Below are positions 1 through 12,889 of a stretch of DNA of 64,000 nucleotides, in pieces. The notes below the pieces were generated by a model, which worked only from the letters and a program-made list of their open reading frames with translations, made no database searches and was not told the DNA's origin. How positions within the stretch are numbered: position 1 is the first letter of the stretch; every line of letters begins with the position of its first letter. This DNA comes from Paramacrobiotus metropolitanus. Taxonomy: Eukaryota; Tardigrada; Eutardigrada; Parachela; Macrobiotidae. The stretch covers positions 1,488,001 to 1,552,000 of the forward strand of contig NW_026570232.1 of assembly GCF_019649055.1 (NCBI RefSeq). Direction: 5' to 3'. The position numbers were made by a program, and so were the translations under genes.

Positions 1-2461
1 TCTACAGAATCTTTCTTGTTAAAATATAGGTTATTAACTTCTTGTTGTCGAAACCGTATAAATTATGTGTTAAGCAGTATCTTTCGTGCCAATGTGGTAC
101 ACAGTTACTACACAGTATAAGAAACCACTGGATACAGTGATACATTATGCAGTAAGTCCTCTTGGTATGTTCACAACCCGTAAAACTGCTTCCGAATATT
201 GTTGTGCATTAACGGTATCTGTTTCACTAGCCGTAAGTTACAATCGGCAGCTCGGCATTAAATTAAGAAGCGCCGCGTCGAAACACTTTAAATTCGGCAG
301 TGTAATTTAAACACTGGAAAATACGTATACGCTGCAGTGAAACGTTGTTTTAAAATACGCTGGTGAAACAGTAAATGTACAGTCCCATTTTAGGCAAATA
401 TTAAAGTAACGCATTCCTGCACAGTATCATAGCTTGTTATGGCTTTGGTTTGAGATTTACGTATGGTTTTGCAGAACCGATAGCCGTGGCTCGATAAAGG
501 TCAAGCCATGCATCACAGTCATGCAAAATTGCAAACTGTGGGTATTCACATGTGTGCATAACACTGTAAGAACTAAAGATAGCTTAATAAAGCAATCGCA
601 AAATGCGGCGAATTTTTTTTCATACAGAACATCACTTCGAAACATTCTCGTTTCTAACAGTATATGACTGTATTTCGGCGGTGTATAATTTTATTCGAGG
701 AAAAACTGTTCGGTGGTGAGACGTTCTGTACGTGCGTACTAGATTAACAAAACCATGGTGCGGCATTAAATGCGGCGAGTAACAAAGCGAAGGTCCACGT
801 TCAAATTCTGCAGTAAATTCGAAACTGCGCATGAATCCAACCGAAACTCCCTTGCCGCGATTTGTAATTCTGATCGACAACAATTGCGTGTTGTCAACAG
901 CAGGAAGATCTGTTGTGGAGGGAAAAGATTTGTTCCGCGGTGTTATGTTGCCAGTAACCTTTCTCTACGGCCATGGGTTGTAAATCTATTGAATTACCTA
1001 ATCGATCTTCTGCAGGGCAGGGATACATTAGTTTGTGGCGACCATAGTCGTCTGTCATAGTCGATACCTTTGGCTTTTCTCGGAAATGTTATAAATTAAG
1101 CCATAAACTGATATTTGACCTTTTGTACAATGAGCCGATTGACCTAACCCATTAACTGGTAAATGCGGCAAAATTTGTAAACTGATTTGTATACTTCTGA
1201 TTATATGGATGAGAATCTGCGAAACTGACGTAAGGATGCTGCAGTAATACTACAGACGCTGACTTTCTAAAGATGAAAGTTTAAGTTTGTACAAGTACAT
1301 ACGCCAAACTTGCGTTAGAACGGTGATGCTAATGGTAAGTCGCATTAGTACCGGTACCGGTGTCAACAGCACAGTATCCAGTCCCTATTAGGTATCTTGG
1401 ATTGCATGTGCAGTGTGCTGGTACGTTTTCCACAACATACGGGTCATCAATGTATGCGAAATGTGATGAGAAATGTCAATGAAATCAACGCTTTCGTTCA
1501 CCTTTAGCGGATTTCATCCTAGAATGGTTTCCGCGTAAGGTAAGCATCCTTTCCATCGGCGCGTCAAACTGCTTCTGTCCATTGCACAGCGTATTGATGG
1601 GAACTCAGAGCTATTGATCGCAATCGACCGACAAATCCTGAGTAGTCCAAACCCAGCTCCTACATGACGTTGCCTACATGAATCCAGCTCATAAAACATC
1701 GTCTAGAAATAGACAAATGTGCCAAGCTTCCTGTGGATATAATCGTTAATGGCCCAAGTGCGTGCTGAAATCCCGCACGCACACACACAATGGACGGTTC
1801 TCCAGAGAGGAGACTGCTTGGCGCCTTTGGCCGTACGATCATCCATGGTTCCACCACAGGGCGTACGTACAGCAAACCGCACAATGTCTTATAAAATTAA
1901 TATTACATGTACGGAGCACTGCATACAGCCATACAGTAAATATCCCGCTGGACAGTTGAGAACCAACCGCGGAGTTGAGTCAGCATTTCTGATTGGCTGC
2001 ATAACGGCCCACGGTGTGTGGCCACGTACGTACCGCGCAGTGTTTATCGATTGGCGTATCAACCAAGCCCCGTTTTGATAATGCGCGCTTCTTCCAGAAG
2101 CTGCAATCAAACCGTATCGATCATCCTGCGCGCGTACGCTGCCGTTACATCACCGCGTGTGTTCGCGGAGACTGTAGAGTGGCTACTTGCCGTGTGTTGC
2201 CTGCAATACATGTTTGTCCCGTTGGTAAATTGGCTGCAAATTGTTATTGCAGATCTGCCCCGTTCAACTGGCATTCCGCGGCCAGAGTGGGAGATTACAG
2301 CACGGCTGTGTCAACTAATTTGATATCGCTCGGGATAAGGCATTCCTTCAGGGGCAGTTGTGCCTCTGCCGTTGATCGCGGGTGTTTTTTCCTGTATTCG
2401 TGCACAACGGCATATATACGGTATTGTCAAGTAGTGCTTGTGCTCTTGTGATCAGCATCCC
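1..2461. other. intergenic DNA upstream of the Ly6 gene
   Basis: No exon or RNA gene was recognised here. The first ~1.7 kb is AT-rich. From about 1,740 to the Ly6 start the sequence is richer in CpG, which makes open frames long on both strands, but none shows a domain or a consistent exon structure. The only promoter-like element seen is a TATA-like stretch at about 2411-2420. Confidence 0.5.
2411..2420 (+). promoter_or_regulatory. TATA-like element upstream of the Ly6 gene
   Basis: The sequence catatatacg lies about 45-50 bases before the predicted start codon at 2462. If it is a TATA box, transcription would start near 2442 and the 5' leader would be about 20 bases. This rests on position and motif only. 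Confidence 0.3.
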
Positions 2462-5400
2462 ATGGCCGCTGTAATTGTCGCACCACTGCTGTGCTGTGCG
2501 CTCATTCTGCTTATGACACTGTTTTCCGGTGAGTAATGATTGTCATCGTGCATTATGCTAATTCTTCTGACGCGCCGTAAAACACTATGAATCCCGATGA
2601 TATCACCAGTTAATTTACCCTGTAGAACTGTTGTATCCCTAAACTTTGCAATATACCCTAGGTAATTCTAATAATTAAGCAGATATCTCTATTTTCGGTC
2701 GGCCGTTTTTTGGGACATGCAGCACTTTTTGGAGACTTCTCCTGAACACTGTTCAAGAAGTTTTGATTCGTAGATTACAAATGACGAAACTGAAAAATGT
2801 ACAGCGTTATATGATTTATATGATAGGTTTAAAAAACCAGTTTTTTCTTGTTTCTCCTAAAGTTCACTGAAGCATGTTGCCCATCCACAAATTACTGTCA
2901 TAAAATTCGAAGAGGAAGCCTAATCGCCTAGAGTTTTTCTAAATCTTGGGGAAATTCATTGTATTTCCCATCGGGATTCTGTGATTCTTTCCTCACGGCC
3001 AAGGCGATCACGGCGCATCTAGCACACAGGAACCGTTGGGTGGAAGCTGTTGGTATTCCCTTATCAATCGATAATCGCCGGTTATGAAAGCGGCAGGCCG
3101 GGAAGAAACACAAAAAATCAACAATGCGCCGGCGAATCAATAATATGTTTTAGGAAATATGCAGCAAGTCAAGTGCGGCATTCCACGGCGCACTCTTCAC
3201 TTAATACAATAGAGACGCTTTTTACTATGACACTTATGCCGGGCAACTTTGCATTTTGTCCATCTTCCACAGGATGCGATGCAATCAGTTGCGTCATCTG
3301 CAATTCAATATGGGATCCCCTGTGTACGACGGATCCCGGCCATCCCAACGTGACCAAGCAGGACTGTGCGGCGTGGTGCGGAGAGTATGGTACGTTAACG
3401 CAATTAAAAGGCCTTCCTCATCAGTTTCCGTTTGTCAGCTAACCTGACTTGGAAAGGTCATCGTAGGGCACTGCTTAATGCAGTCATCAAGCGATTGGCT
3501 TAATGCAGTTAATGCGGATTAATGCAGCCATCGTTTATACGTGATACTTATTACAACTACAGAGTACTGAAGTAGGATTAGCATGGAAATTTTAGGAATT
3601 AAGCTTGATTTGTTGTTGGAATACTTTACCCCCATGGCTCACGTCATGTGCATTAATTAAACATGACGCAGTGGCGAATATCCGTAAAATGGGATACATA
3701 TACATGTACACTGGTTTAGTAGTGCTGGGCCCATGCTGGCTTCAAGGTTTTCTAAAAAATGAAACATCAGATTTGTCAACCGCGTATGTAAATATTATAA
3801 TACTAGTATCGCATTGCTTATAATGCAGTACGTTATTTGCTTACAACGTAAACATGTATACGCCATTTATGGAATACGGATAAGGTAGGCCCTTCTAAAT
3901 TTTAAAATATAAATATTGCCATATTTGAACAGACCGTCTTGTGGCGGAAAAATCAAAATTGTGAGGGAATTCTTGATTAAAATTGGTGTCTTTGTTTCGT
4001 CGTACCACTACTACAGATTCAGTAGATGCGTACATTTTGTCGATTATTTGCTACGAGCCTACAATTACTTTTCTCAAATTTAGAATAACTTATTGTCAAA
4101 TGCCCGCCCTTCAGTCCTTATGATGACAGTAGGTTCCGATATGGAGACCCAACAAACGGTTCACTGTGAACTAGTGTGAAGGGATTTATAGCGATATCAT
4201 CCCAGATCGATGTCGTGTACTTTCGAGCAGTCCGTGATTAAAAGCCAGTTGACCTGGTTTTGAAGGATGAAAATGGATTTTTATCTATGTGTGCACTTAA
4301 TTCTTGCAGGTCTTTATGGGACGACGAAGGAGATCAGCGAGGGTGCGACCGGCAAGCATCAGAAGTATCCGCCGGTTGAGTGTCCAACTACGTTCACGTC
4401 GTGCCACATCGTTTATCAAGAAAGTAAGTCCGCGTTCCGGCTACTTTATTACGTAGCCGGCATCGGCAGTCGAGACTCGAGACTTTTACCAGAGCGTCGC
4501 CGCCACTTGGTCAATAGTATCCAATACTCAATATTGCCCTTATGGGTTTTACTCAGTAATCGTTGCAAATTATTTTGTTTGAGAGCGTATCGATCCGTGA
4601 GAAGTGATATTTATCCGACTGAAATCGATAATATACTGTGAATACTTAATAAAATAATCTCGTTGGAATGGTGCGCATTTGAGCAGCCTACACTGTCACT
4701 GCGCATTTAGCAAGAATCAATATACAGTAATACTCGTATATGCACATAGCATCGTAACACGACGCTCATAGCTGTTATATCTATCTTTAATATGCCGATG
4801 CGAAGTACTTACGTGTCTGTTTGTTATCTGTAATTTTCATATTTTTATTTCTATTTTGTATTCTTTACAGCTATTACGAATTTCTATGCAGATGAGTCTG
4901 AATCTATGAAAATCGAAATAGGCCCGAAAAAAGATTAATTATACATTTATAATAGTTTGAAAACGGGAATTGTTTACGTATATATAAGTTGTACGAACAG
5001 TACGTTTTATACCGACGTACGCCCTCCAGACTTGCAGGTAGGCAGATTGAATTCAGAAAGACGAATTTAGGCTAAGTACCTTACGGTTAGCAGTTTCCTG
5101 TTGGTCAAAATGTGGATGTTTAAATTAAACGTACCTAAATGTAAATCAATTGTTAGAATTGATCGTCGGTATTTGGGGAGCTTAAAGAGACCGTGAACCA
5201 TGGCTGTCCGTTACCAGATTAATAAAATACTCGTAAATAAGATGAGTTCGCATTTAATTTTTAAGCTAGGTTATTTTTACAGCCACGTCAACCGAGTACA
5301 CAAAGGGCTATCCCGAGAAACGGGTCTTCCGGAAGTGCGGATTCCACAGCGCTGCCAATCAGACTGCTCCGGTGTACGGTTACTTCAGTGGACCAAAATA

Positions 5401-5515
5401 CAAGAAAGAAGTCGTCACGTGCTTTACGGATTTCTGCAATACGGCTACAGTGTCTTCTTCTTCTTATCTTTCCGTGCTGACATTTCTTTTGTTCCTTTAT
5501 TTTGCCGACAGATAG
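2462..5515 (+). CDS. sleepless/quiver-like Ly6 domain protein, GPI-anchored
   Basis: Exons: 2462-2528, 3273-3389, 4310-4423, 5283-5515. All junctions are GT-AG and phase 1, giving 176 aa. The product starts with a hydrophobic signal peptide (about residues 1-22). It continues with a cysteine-rich segment containing CVICNSIWDPLCTTDP, then VECPTTFTSCHIVYQ, then FRKCGF and VTCFTDFCN, and ends in a hydrophobic tail (YLSVLTFLLFLYF) typical of GPI attachment. The CxxCNS..D..C.DP start and the CxxxxCN end are the signature of the invertebrate sleepless/quiver branch of Ly6/uPAR proteins, which in Drosophila bind potassium channels and nicotinic receptors at the membrane. Possible N-glycosylation sites are NVT and NQT. 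Every intron has the same phase, as in many secreted-domain genes. An AATAAA lies near 5785. The exact target is unknown. Confidence 0.85.
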
Positions 5516-8500
5516 ATAGAAACCAAACAGCTACACTTGTAATTCTTTCGTAATTAATTTAGAGAAAGCGGATTTTCATGCACGGATTGAACATATGCGT
5601 GTAAAAGGTTAATTTAATTTAAGTTTCGTGGACTAATCGGTGTAAACTTGTAAATCAGCCGGTGAAACTACTAATTGGCAAAGCTGGTTATCGCGGTCGG
5701 ATCTGGTGTTTGGTGTGCTTTCAGTTATTTTAACAGTTTAACTGATGAGTTTAAAATGTCCTGGGTGCGATAATACCCGGTTTGAATAAAACTCCCGGCA
5801 AAAATGAACACTGTTGGAAGTTTTTGCAGGTTTACGTGCTCCAGACCTGGAGGCACGACTGCTCTGTGCCCGTATATTAAAACAAATTTCTTAAATGAAT
5901 TATGATTAGCTGGCGGTACAAAACAGTTGCAGGTTTCTATGAAAGTAAGAAGAAGTTAAACAAATTATAAAAAATTAAGGACAATGATAAAACTTGCTTA
6001 TGTACGCCATTATCATATATCTCGAGCTTATTTTTACGCAGTCACTGTTGTTATTACGGATCAATACTCACGCGCCCATTTACAGTAATTAATTAAGACG
6101 ACTAAATTTAATATTTTGACCTGATCTAATATTTTGACCTTGTTCGAGGGAAGCAAATCATAATAATGCAGTATATGCAGGTCATTATGCGTAATAAAAG
6201 TGTGCTATGTATTATGTCTATCCAGAATATAATATACGATAGTATAAGACATAAGTAAATGGTCATTGACGTCGCTGCAACTTCAGTAAGTTTCGTTTAT
6301 GGAAAAAACACAACTGAGCGTAATTTTATGGCTCAAGTTCAAGTTTAGTTGACTTACGGTTACAATTATAATACGAATTATAGCGCGAGTTAATTAAAAA
6401 CGTCATGCACAATAATTGAATAAAATATTAAACGGCGCGTGCTGCTGTTTTATAACCTTTTATTTATTTCTTGCCTGGGATGCGCGCGAATTAAATTATT
6501 TGCTTAGAACTGAAGTACATCCTTCAAAGCAAGTACGGTAAAACCCGTACGAAGACATGTGAACATCTTGCCGTATAACAGCAATAAAATTTGTGCATGC
6601 ATCACATAATTATGTAAGAGCATAATGGTGGTGATTAACTACCGGTGAAAAAGTTAACCGACATCCTGGAAACAAAACTAGGATGATGTAAAAATTGCAA
6701 ATGCCACTCTTTTAGATCTAATCTGCAAAAGGTTTTGCTTGACCTTTATACGTAATAACAAGTCTCGCCGCATCAGGACTCGCATTATTTTTTCCAAGTC
6801 TCCGTCAGTATTTGAGTGAACAAATCCAAATAGGTCCGATTAACAGTAGGCGGTCCGATCCAGACCATATTGTATCCGTAGTTTGACGGACTATTAGTGT
6901 TCTCTGGAATTAAAAAAGATGCAAACATCTTAACTGTACAGATATTGCATGGCTTTCTACTCTGTCTGTTGTACTATATATGTAATTCTAGTAATCTTGG
7001 TATCCTCTTAATCTTACAGATCTCCGTTGACTCGCACAAATTATAATATCGACAGATACTCGTATCTTTCGATGTAGACTTGAGACTTTGGAGAATGTGA
7101 CTACAAGTATTCCACACGATTAAGATTCATTTATTTGAAAAAATTTTCCTAACCAGCAACCCTTCGATTCTAGTCAATGTACAGATCTGAAAGTTCTATG
7201 CGGTTGTATCGTACCTTGTGCGAAAATAATTATGTTTGACAGGAGCGAAAAAACAACTAATACGATAATCGATCTCAATATCATGATCGTTGTGGACGTC
7301 GGCGTCACGTCGCTGTTTATAAATTCAAAAATCCAATTTGATCTGCAGATTTTCCGCACTCTGCCTCGGACGACTGTATAATACGTCAAAGCCGGAATGC
7401 ACGGCGAAACATTGGAAACAAATTTCTAAGTGTCCGCTGCCGACCTTTTCTGATAAAATTAAGCCTGGGAAATAATGTGAACACAGCCTCAAAACAACGC
7501 TTTCAAAAACGCGATGCCAAATAATAATTTCCGGTGGTTTGCTCGTTTAAAATTGTGGACTGGACTGCATTATAGATACAAACTACACAAAACTGAGCGG
7601 TGTGTTTGACACTTTATGACCGATACGCGTGACACGTGCTTCATTTCTGCTTCCCTGTGACGCTTCCTCGTAAATAACAGGTTTACGCGATTTGGTGTAT
7701 GCCAGTATAGTTATCAATTATTAATTTATTTTGTTGTGCACAACACCATTAACTGCCAATTTGCACGAGAATCAAGCTTATTAGTCACCACAGGCAAAAG
7801 CCTCCAGGCGACCTATTCGGTGAAATTCAGAACAAAAATCTGTTGCCGCCGGAAATTCACATTTTTCTTAAACATGTAATTGCGATTTATAATCGCATTT
7901 TCACAGATTGCCATAATTTATATCGATTCATTACGTTTCGCTACCATTAATCTTACAGTATATTCCACTACACTTATAATTAATCGTGTTTTGCTAGAAA
8001 GATGAAATTCGTATGTACATATACAGCAGATTCATCACAATATTTGTACCAGGTACGGATGCCCTGTGCCGCTATATGCAGAATGTAATGTCTCAAATTG
8101 AATAAATAATCCGCCGGATCGGTAAAAAAATTTAGAATGCGATTAGGGAATATGATCAAATCAACGCTTTTTGGAAGCACATAGAACAACCTTTATTTAA
8201 ATTAAATAAATGTAAGCTGTCAGGTTCTTGGGTTGTTAAATCATTAGTTAAATGATGTATCAACAAAATATGTACCTAAAAGCAAAAGACATGAACGAAA
8301 GGCAACCTTATCTGCAATGCAATCCTTATCCGAACGTTTCGGATATATATCTCCGAATCCGAAATCCGATTCGGATAGGATAAAATCGGATATTCCTATC
8401 CGTTGCCCATCTGAGGCCATCTCTACTGTATGTAATTCCACGGGCTGCATGCGTGAAATCCTTTCAAATATCCTTATATATATATTTAAATCCTTATATC

Positions 8501-8617
8501 TTATTTAAATCCAAATATCCTTATATATATATTTATATATACTTCTATATTTAAATTTTTTGGTTTATTTTATCGTATACGATACTTTTCATTAATGCTA
8601 AGCATGTTGAATTGTAT
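5516..8617. other. gene-poor AT-rich spacer
   Basis: No exon was recognised between the Ly6 gene and the duplicated oxygenase block. An AATAAA near 5785 probably ends the Ly6 transcript. Around 8316-8420 there is a cluster of CCGAA/TTCGGAT words in both orientations, followed by AT-rich low-complexity sequence with (TA)n runs to about 8,560. Confidence 0.5.
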
Positions 8618-8743
8618 GTATTTTGGCGCCAAATCCAAACAGCACACAGTCAGACTTATGGTTAGAGTAGAAGTACCTTTAGTCGTTACCAACCATCCAG
8701 TGGATGCGATGACATGAGTCTCACAGCCACAGGTCAGTTTCGA
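8618..8743 (+). promoter_or_regulatory. duplicated upstream block of the oxygenase pair, copy 1
   Basis: This block begins with tgtattttggcgccaaa and ends with cacagccacaggtcagttt. The same order of blocks recurs at 12796-12889. It lies about 240 bases before the start of the pseudogene, so it was part of the duplicated unit and probably holds promoter or 5' leader sequence. No TATA box was recognised. Confidence 0.5.
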
Positions 8744-8983
8744 CGTTTGTAACTCGGTATTAAATAAGTAAAACCATGATCGTAAATTCGGCAGGTTCGC
8801 GAAATTTGACAACTGTATAGCATTTTCTAGGGGAGACCCGCACAATCTTCCAGAATTTTAGATCTTTGTGCATTTTTCACCGTGTAGACACTGGACAGTA
8901 TCACAGAACGTGTGTACTGAAACGTTTCCAGACTTTCGATGGTGACAGTACTTAGTTAATAGTTAAGTATTTTGTGCTTGTTA

Positions 8984-11148
8984 ATGATGCTCGCACAACA
9001 GCTCCGTAAATTTCTTATCGCTGCACCTGCATGGATGCCTGAGGTGATGCAGAGGAGTATGTCCAGCACGGTTTGTGGGCCTTCGGAAGAAATTATCAAG
9101 TCCTTGAAAACAGTTCTTACGGATCGAGCCCCGGTCACGTACGGCACTTGCGTCATCCCGCCAAAAGATTTTGGCTTATTTTACGGGACGGCCAGTGGAT
9201 GCACGGCACGGTGAGCAAAACTGAGGATTTAGTTCTCAGTTTCTCTAGTTATTATTATAATCTCTCTGCAGTAGCCAGACTCCATTAGCGGAAGTAGGCT
9301 ATTGGAAAACTTTTTTGGTTCATTCAGTAAATTTTATAGTTTTTTTGGTTTGATTTTATGAGCTAAAAGTACCCACCTACGAATTACCCAGTTTTTCTTA
9401 TTCGATATGAGCCTCCCTGATACTGTTATACTCAGAAATTTTGCTAGAGGCTTCTGTGCAGATTAACGTTCCGCTGACACTGGGGTTTTTTAAATTGGAT
9501 ATTTGTATTGCTCGTATTTTTCACACAGGCACATTTCTCTGCTGAACACACAAGCCGAACAAGTGGAGCTGCTGGCGCGTGCTTGTCATGCGGCGCATTT
9601 TGGCCTGAACAAACGGGACGGTTATGAAGCAGCATTTCACATGGCTGAGAAACTGACACTGGACGTCGACCATTTCGCTGCCAAATTTGATGTGGAGCGC
9701 TGCGGTATTTTAGCACGGGTGAAGAACGACCTGCTCGGTCGCCACAACATCGCCAAGTCGGTGGAGTGTGAGCTCTACAAATTGAATGTCTTTCGTGAGT
9801 GCCGGAGCGAAAAGTTATTAACAACAAGAAACAGGAAAAAATGTCAAAATTCAAACTGAAGGTCGATTGAACCTCCAACCTCTAAGAAATCGAGCAATTA
9901 TTGAATATTAATAAGTTTTTGATCAATCAGTATCATAAGCAAATAAAGCAACCAATAATTTCGCTTGCAAAAACTACATTTTGCGCGTTTTACTAGCCAG
10001 ATTGTTGAATTGCAGTTATTTTGCTTATGGAGCTGGGTGCAGCGTGCGCGTGCGATCGACATTTTGCCACAATCGCTAACAGTATCATTTTAAATGTAAT
10101 TTCATTATTTTTCTGATTATTATTATTTGTTAATTGTTAAAAATGATTATTATTTCAACAATACTCATTATTTAAATATTATATGAATATTAAATCGTTT
10201 CAAATTTATTATATGCGTATTATTTTTAGGCAAAGGTGACAGCTGGAGAACATACAATGGCACGCCGGGCAGCGCAAAGATGTTTGGATCGCTGGTGATC
10301 GTGTTCCCTATTCCGCACACGGGCGGCAAGTTTATTCTGCGCCACGGCGGGAAAGAGTGGTCGTTCGAAACCGGAAGGAGCTGGCCGCCACTGCACGTCC
10401 GTCAGTCGGCTACGTTGCTTTCCGCAATGACGTCGAACACGTTATGGGCCCTGTCTTGTCGGGACACCGCGTCACGCTGACCTACAACCTGTACTTCGGC
10501 GATAGATATAATACTGCTCAGACAGGTCTGCCGAAGTCGAAATCCATCCGTCAACAGGAAAAAGAGTTTAAGAAGGGAATGGAGCAGCTGTTGGCAGATC
10601 CCTTATTCCTTCCGCACGGCGGCTGCATTGGTTTCGGCCTGCAGCACGAATATCCACTGAGCGCCAGCACGGTTGCCGCGAGTTTCGCTGGGCGTCTGAA
10701 GGGAAGCGATGCCGTAATCGAACGCGTATGTAAGCAGTTAGGCATACCTATTGAGCCGAAGATCTTCACCAGAACCTGGGACATCAACAGAAAAGATCGC
10801 GACCGCTACCCCGATCCGGAAATGGAAGTCTTAACTGACCGGGTAATGGATTTTTCGGGCCAGCAAGAAGTCCAAGAAGACGAGATGGTTAAGATGTTTA
10901 TCGGAGATGGCGCTCTTTTTCTCCCTCATTTGCGCGGATGATCGCAGACCTTGCGCTACGATCTACGACAAAGAAATAGACGATCACGTTCCGGTCCCGA
11001 CCACCGACATTCACTGGATTACGGAAGTCACGCAGCACAACACTGTGAAGACCGAGTACGTGGCATATGGAAACTCAAGCTGGCCTTGACCATCTGTACG
11101 GGAACCATCTGCCTCATTGCGTTTGTCGGTCCTCCTGGAAATCGTTGA
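8984..11148 (+). pseudogene. 2OG-Fe(II) oxygenase, degenerate tandem copy
   Basis: This is a diverged copy of the gene at 14360-16432 with the same three-exon layout. Exons 1 (8984-9210, 227 nt, same length as its twin) and 2 (9529-9794) are open and keep matching splice sites. Exon 3 begins at 10230. Three kinds of damage are visible in it. A one-base deletion at about 10373-10376 (GGAAGG against GGAAAGG) shifts the frame. A net +4 change near 10935-10950 shifts it back but passes through a stop at 10939-10941. At least two single-base insertions follow near 11080-11105. The iron-binding H-x-D of the twin (PHKD) reads T-Y-N-G here, so two of three ligands are lost, although the distal EH and the 2OG-binding GHR remain. 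It could still make a truncated N-terminal protein, but it cannot be an active oxygenase. Confidence 0.85.
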
Positions 11149-12795
11149 CAGTCTTGAACGGACTCGTACACTCGTTCGAGTTATTAAGTACTTCTACTCT
11201 GACAAGTTGTTTTCTTCGGTGTTCAGTCGGATAATTAAATACTCTGCTCGCCTGGCTCTGGTTTTTTACTGCACAGCGGCTTACCTTCAAATTTTTTGTT
11301 GCATACAGGATTTTTCCTCGACACTCGCTCTTGTTATGTTTTGCCTGCTCATATTTTCGAGATTCTGTCTAAGAACTTGATGGTTTGACCAAGAACTAAG
11401 CAGCCCACGCTCGAAGTCTAATCTGGAGTCACGTTCGCGGACAGTCGCAGTCAAGTACTGGACCATGTCAACACGATTTAGAACAATGGAAAAGACTTAT
11501 TCTTTGGTTGCACTAATTCTTGTTTTATAGTGAAAACTGAAGAATTAGTGTATCAAATGAAAACCTAAAGCCCTTGATTTGTCGGTTTACCAAAAGAAAA
11601 GGCGGTGTAAAATTTGTTTCCGTCGTGACTAGCATGAGTTCTAACTATTGTACAAGCCCATCCAACAATTCTTTGACCGCTGTAAGCGGGAATTTAAAGA
11701 AACGTGGGCCTGAGCCATTTAATGTGCTTCGACACGTCACGCCACATGGGTCTGCGTATTCAGCGTGAATAAGCAACAAATCTGCATGCAGTTACTGTAT
11801 CTGTGATATACAATGTAATATGTTTAGCATTATTTACTGTCATAATTTATATTAATTTTATGCTTTTGTAACAGTATTATCTTTGCTTTGCAATACAATA
11901 TCGCGGTGGTACTTAATATCCATATTACTTTCAAATTACTGCACCGTGCTGCAAAAAGCTGTAATTTCGTGGGATTGCAACATGCCCGGGCTAAAGATGA
12001 TTGATTCCACATTGGTCTAATAACGGTCTATTAATTGTGATCTAATATATTATTACTGGTTGAATATTTATAAATATACAAGTACTAGTACTGTACTGTA
12101 TAATATAATTTATTTTTATTCAATTTCCATAAATTTTTTCAAATCTCTCTAAATCATCGGAAACGGGAATGACAGCGAGTTGTACAACAGCGTTTCCGAA
12201 CAGAGGCGGTCGGACAACAGAAAACATTTCGTCTAAATAAACCGCCGGGGTGCTGTTCCCATTATAGGTAGATGCTGCGTTTCCTCGATTAAAATTTCCA
12301 AGCTGATCAGTTGACGCAAATACTCAGTTGCTCGTGCTAGCTTCGCCAGGTTCGTGTTGGATCCTCTTTCCTACTACGTTAACTAGCCGGTTGGCCTCCG
12401 GTCCGATTGTTCCATAGGTCTTGAAGTCCAGCGGCGAGAATTAGCAGTTGGGGGTGGTGATGCGGTATTCCTTGGTCTTGCTAGTGCTAGTACGGTGCGG
12501 CTCGACTGGAACTTCCAGACTGGAAGTCGCTGCGGTGTACGATAAGCCGGATAAGGCACCGCATACTGGTGTACCCAGGCGTGGCGTTACTGCTGTCCTA
12601 AGACTAGTGTCGTTGAGTAAATCCCCAAGGGATGCTGCCGGAAGTCTGTGATGTTTATATCACTGGCTAATAGCTACAACAATAAAGAATTAGATTGTTA
12701 AAGTAGGTAAGGCTGGTGTTAAGCATGTGTACCTCGGTTTTCAAATAAAATGCATCTAGCTTGTCACTCTCGAGCAATTAAAAATGTTAAGCTGT
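11149..12795. other. spacer between the two oxygenase copies
   Basis: No gene is supported here. A 67-codon frame at 12448-12651 begins with a hydrophobic stretch, but it has no cysteine pattern, splice context or family resemblance that I recognise. The rest is AT-rich. Confidence 0.4.
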
Positions 12796-12889
12796 ATTTT
12801 GGCGCCAAACAGCTAGTCGTTGCCAACCATCAAGGGGGCGATGACGTGAGGCTCACAGCCACAGGTCAGTTTCGATGAAATGATGTAAT
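12796..12889 (+). promoter_or_regulatory. duplicated upstream block of the oxygenase pair, copy 2
   Basis: This is a second copy of the block seen at 8618-8743, again starting with tgtattttggcgccaaa and ending with the 36-bp element at 12854-12889. It sits 1.47 kb from the start codon of the intact oxygenase instead of ~240 bases, because other sequence has come between them. Confidence 0.5.
12854..12889 (+). repeat. 36-bp direct repeat, left copy
   Basis: These 36 bases (starting cacagccacagg, ending atgatgtaat) are identical to 14115-14150. The flanking bases differ on both sides. The first 22 bases also occur at 8722-8743 in the promoter of the pseudogene copy. Confidence 0.9.

Noticed and set aside
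12448..12651. 67-codon frame starting with a signal-peptide-like segment
   Set aside because: The rest has no cysteine, cleavage or repeat pattern of a secreted peptide and no codon evidence beyond being open.
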